From an uncultured bacterium (GTDB lineage Bacteria > Desulfobacterota > Desulfobulbia > Desulfobulbales > Desulfobulbaceae), in contig CAITZN010000717.1 in the NCBI GenBank assembly GCA_903896915.1, forward strand, positions 1 through 7,333: 7,333 nt of DNA. The letters run 5' to 3'. Position numbers and translations under genes: made by a program. This document shows, piece by piece, positions 5,734 through 7,333 of this stretch. The notes beneath the pieces are model-generated. The model saw only the letters and a list, made by a program, of their open reading frames with translations, did no database searches and had not been told where the DNA came from. How positions within the stretch are numbered: the stretch's first letter is position 1; each line of letters starts with the position of its first letter.

Positions 5734-5739
5734 AAACCG

Positions 5740-6183
5740 ATGAGTAAATCACTCGTTGAAATGACTGCCGAAATCATCCAATCACAAATCAGCAGCAAAC
5801 AGATGACTACTGAAGAAATAAAAGCGGCGCTTAACGATACATTCCAAACCCTTAAATCTCTTCAAGATTCCGAATCTCTAGGGATTGATGTAGAACCTGA
5901 AGAGTCAAATCCAGTTATGGATCCTAAAAAATCCATTCAGAAAAATAAAATTGTCTGTCTGGAATGCGGTCAGGAGTTCAAGATGCTTTCCCCGAAGCAC
6001 CTAAAATCTCATGATCTCAACTCAAAGGAATACCGAAGAAAACATGGTTTTTCTGCCCGACAGCCGCTCTGCGCCAAAGCCCTTTCTGAAAAACGTTCGC
6101 AATCGGGTAAAGAACGAGGCCTACCTGACAATCTCCGTAAGGCGATTGAAGCACGCACCAAAGACAAAACCAAAAAGAAATAA
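5740..6183 (+). CDS. Ros/MucR family zinc-finger transcriptional regulator
   Basis: A 147-residue protein of the prokaryotic C2H2 zinc-finger family. The acidic N-terminal half (1-60) holds the helix SLVEMTAEIIQSQISSKQM that usually starts family members and is linked to oligomerisation. The zinc finger is IVCLECGQEFKMLSPKHL with Cys73, Cys76, His87 and His91 (C-X2-C-X10-H-X3-H), followed by the typical LNSKEYRRKHGF and a basic tail rich in Lys and Arg. Such proteins bind AT-rich DNA and act as global or H-NS-like silencers of surface, motility and cell-cycle genes in alphaproteobacteria. Targets in Desulfobacterota are largely unknown, where several copies per genome are common. Base composition is visibly more AT-rich than in the cobamide operon. 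Flanked by long gaps, it is probably monocistronic. Family firm, role open. Confidence 0.92.
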   Translation: MSKSLVEMTAEIIQSQISSKQMTTEEIKAALNDTFQTLKSLQDSESLGIDVEPEESNPVMDPKKSIQKNKIVCLECGQEFKMLSPKHLKSHDLNSKEYRRKHGFSARQPLCAKALSEKRSQSGKERGLPDNLRKAIEARTKDKTKKK

Positions 6184-6188
6184 TTTCC

Positions 6189-6214
6189 CTCCCACACGAA
6201 ACCTACCAAGGGAG
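6189..6214 (+). terminator. Weak candidate terminator after the mucR-like gene
   Basis: CTCCC (6189-6193) and GGGAG (6210-6214) form a 5-bp stem with a 16-base loop, followed by TAGTTTTG. It begins 6 bases after the stop codon. Stem and T tract are both short. Confidence 0.3.
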
Positions 6215-6227
6215 TAGTTTTGCGTTA

Positions 6228-6259
6228 GGCGGCAGCATGCTTAAAAGATTGCTGTCGCC
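6228..6259. other. Strong hairpin in the mucR-murI gap
   Basis: GGCGGCAGCA (6228-6237) pairs with TGCTGTCGCC (6250-6259) over 10 base pairs including one G-U, around a 12-base AT-rich loop. Neither strand has a T tract beside it, so it is not a standard terminator. It lies 155 bases before murI. Confidence 0.6.
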
Positions 6260-6413
6260 TGAGCGGATTCCTCTAGAAATCTGCGGGGTGAGACTATAGC
6301 CAATACCGTCTCCGTCCATATCCTGGATTCTTCCGCAACGCAGTCGTTGCAGACAGTAATGTTTGCGCTTCTCGTTTCCAGCTCCTCATTACCCAATAAA
6401 CAGATAATATAAG

Positions 6414-7202
6414 ATGATAGGTATTTTTGATTCCGGCGTAGGCGGCATGACCGTCGCACGTGCAATTGAACAATTATGCCCAGGATTTCCCCTGGTCTAC
6501 CTTGGTGATATTGCCAGGACTCCCTATGGTTCAAAAAGTCCGGCAATAATCACCGAATACTCGCACCGCAACACAGAATTCCTCCTCAAACAGGGGGCAA
6601 AACTCATTGTCATTGCCTGCAACTCTGCGGCGAGCACTGCATCGACCTTCCTGCAAAGTCATTACAGTCAGTCGATTATCGATGTCATTGCCCCGGCGGT
6701 GGCTAAAGCAGCCATGGTCAGTAGCAATGGTCGAATCGGCGTTATCGGCACAAGGGCAACTATTAATTCAGGCCTCTATGAGCAACGCTTGCAAGCCTCA
6801 CTCCCCGGGTGCAGGGTGTACAGCCAGGCCTGCCCCTTATTGGTGCCTCTGGTTGAAGAAGGTTGGCTGGAACGAAGAGAGACTAAAATGATCGTTAAAA
6901 AATATCTCCATCCCTTGCGCGATAAACAGATCGACACGCTTATTCTTGGCTGCACGCACTACCCTCTCCTGAAGAGCATGATCGCACCACGCATTGGCCG
7001 ACGAGTACACATCATTGACTCCTCCGTTGAGGTTGCTCTGCACCTCAAAAAAATTCTTGAGACGGATGATCTGCTCCGCACAACACTCTATGCGCCTGAT
7101 ACCCCCAGCCGTTTTTTCGTCTCTGACATTCCCGCACCAGTGCATGCCCTCGCTAGTAAAATTTTTGGGCGTACGGTCCTTTTGGAGAAAACCGATGTCT
7201 AG
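6414..7202 (+). CDS. murI: Glutamate racemase MurI
   Basis: A 262-residue cytoplasmic, cofactor-independent racemase that supplies D-glutamate for peptidoglycan; the length is normal. Seen motifs: IGIFDSGVGGMTV (2-14) with Asp6 and Ser7, YLGDIARTPYGSKS (29-42), the first catalytic cysteine Cys69 in IACNSAAS, LVPLVEEGW (143-151) and the second catalytic cysteine Cys180 in LILGCTHYPLL. The start at 6414 is secure because the family motif begins at residue 2 and an in-frame TAA lies at 6405-6407. There is no clear Shine-Dalgarno sequence before it; AGATAATATAAG instead looks like a -10 element, so a very short leader is possible. The end overlaps the next start by 8 bases, showing translational coupling to the exported protein downstream. 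Confidence 0.97.
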   Translation: MIGIFDSGVGGMTVARAIEQLCPGFPLVYLGDIARTPYGSKSPAIITEYSHRNTEFLLKQGAKLIVIACNSAASTASTFLQSHYSQSIIDVIAPAVAKAAMVSSNGRIGVIGTRATINSGLYEQRLQASLPGCRVYSQACPLLVPLVEEGWLERRETKMIVKKYLHPLRDKQIDTLILGCTHYPLLKSMIAPRIGRRVHIIDSSVEVALHLKKILETDDLLRTTLYAPDTPSRFFVSDIPAPVHALASKIFGRTVLLEKTDV

Positions 7203-7333
7203 CAGAATCCGCACCCTCTATATATTCCTGATTCTGCTCATTACGCTTGGAGCAACATCTTCTTCCCTTCTCGCTGAATCCTCCAAAAGACTCGCGGACA
7301 AGGTTGTCCAACTACAAAAAAAATATCAACACT
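7195..7333 (+). CDS. N-terminus of an exported protein, possibly LolA-like (cut by right edge)
   Basis: A new frame starts at ATG 7195 inside the last codons of murI (TAG at 7200-7202), with GGAG (7184-7187) seven bases upstream. It stays open to the edge, giving 46 residues. The first 27 form a textbook Sec signal peptide: basic MSSRIR, a hydrophobic core YIFLILLITLGAT, and a likely cut after SSSLLA. The mature start ESSKRLADKVVQLQKKYQH resembles the amphipathic first helix of LolA, the periplasmic carrier of lipoproteins to the outer membrane. The visible part is too short to prove this. A signal peptide without a lipobox cysteine points to a soluble periplasmic or outer-membrane protein. 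Confidence 0.8.
   Translation, partial: MSSRIRTLYIFLILLITLGATSSSLLAESSKRLADKVVQLQKKYQH

Noticed and set aside
5602..5739. GTG-started N-terminal extension of the mucR-like protein
   Set aside because: The residues are unlike the family, cross the likely promoter, and ATG 5740 has AGGAG at ideal spacing.
6241..6546. 101-codon minus-strand frame across the start of murI
   Set aside because: It overlaps the conserved murI N-terminus in antisense, has no family resemblance, and is best read as a shadow frame.
1..7333. CRISPR array, insertion sequence or known defence system
   Set aside because: No regularly spaced repeats, transposase, nuclease or toxin-antitoxin pair is visible in the window.

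Overview
The window looks like chromosomal DNA of an anaerobic Desulfobacterota (former Deltaproteobacteria) bacterium. The grounds are a PabB-PabC fusion, a short ThiC-family protein of the anaerobic benzimidazole type beside cobT, and a Ros/MucR zinc-finger regulator, a combination familiar from sulfate and metal reducers. The exact genus cannot be read from the sequence.

Left part (1-4615): the tail of a fused aminodeoxychorismate synthase/lyase (folate pathway) ends at 680. A long leader follows, holding a clear cobalamin riboswitch (about 826-982) and a strong intrinsic terminator (1012-1060). Behind it lie three plus-strand genes: a ThiC-like gene (1100-2419), cobT (2523-3593) and an O-methyltransferase coupled to cobT by a TGATG overlap (3593-4615). 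Cobalamin control together with cobT and a methyltransferase argues that the ThiC-like protein is BzaF (5-hydroxybenzimidazole synthase) rather than the thiamin enzyme. The methyltransferase is a candidate for the BzaC step, making 5-methoxybenzimidazole, and CobT would attach the base as the lower ligand of a B12-type cobamide. This is the main story of the window: an anaerobic lower-ligand operon that senses its own end product.

Middle part (4616-5739): about 1.1 kb without a convincing protein gene and visibly richer in A/T. It holds tRNA-Arg(CCT) on the minus strand with its own promoter and terminator, a perfect 16-bp palindrome, a cluster of inverted and direct repeats (5175-5322) of unknown meaning, and the promoter region of a mucR-like gene.

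Right part (5740-7333): a Ros/MucR family regulator (5740-6183), a 230-bp gap with a strong hairpin, glutamate racemase murI (6414-7202, peptidoglycan precursor D-glutamate), and the start of an exported protein (7195 to the edge) overlapping the end of murI by 8 bases, possibly LolA-like.
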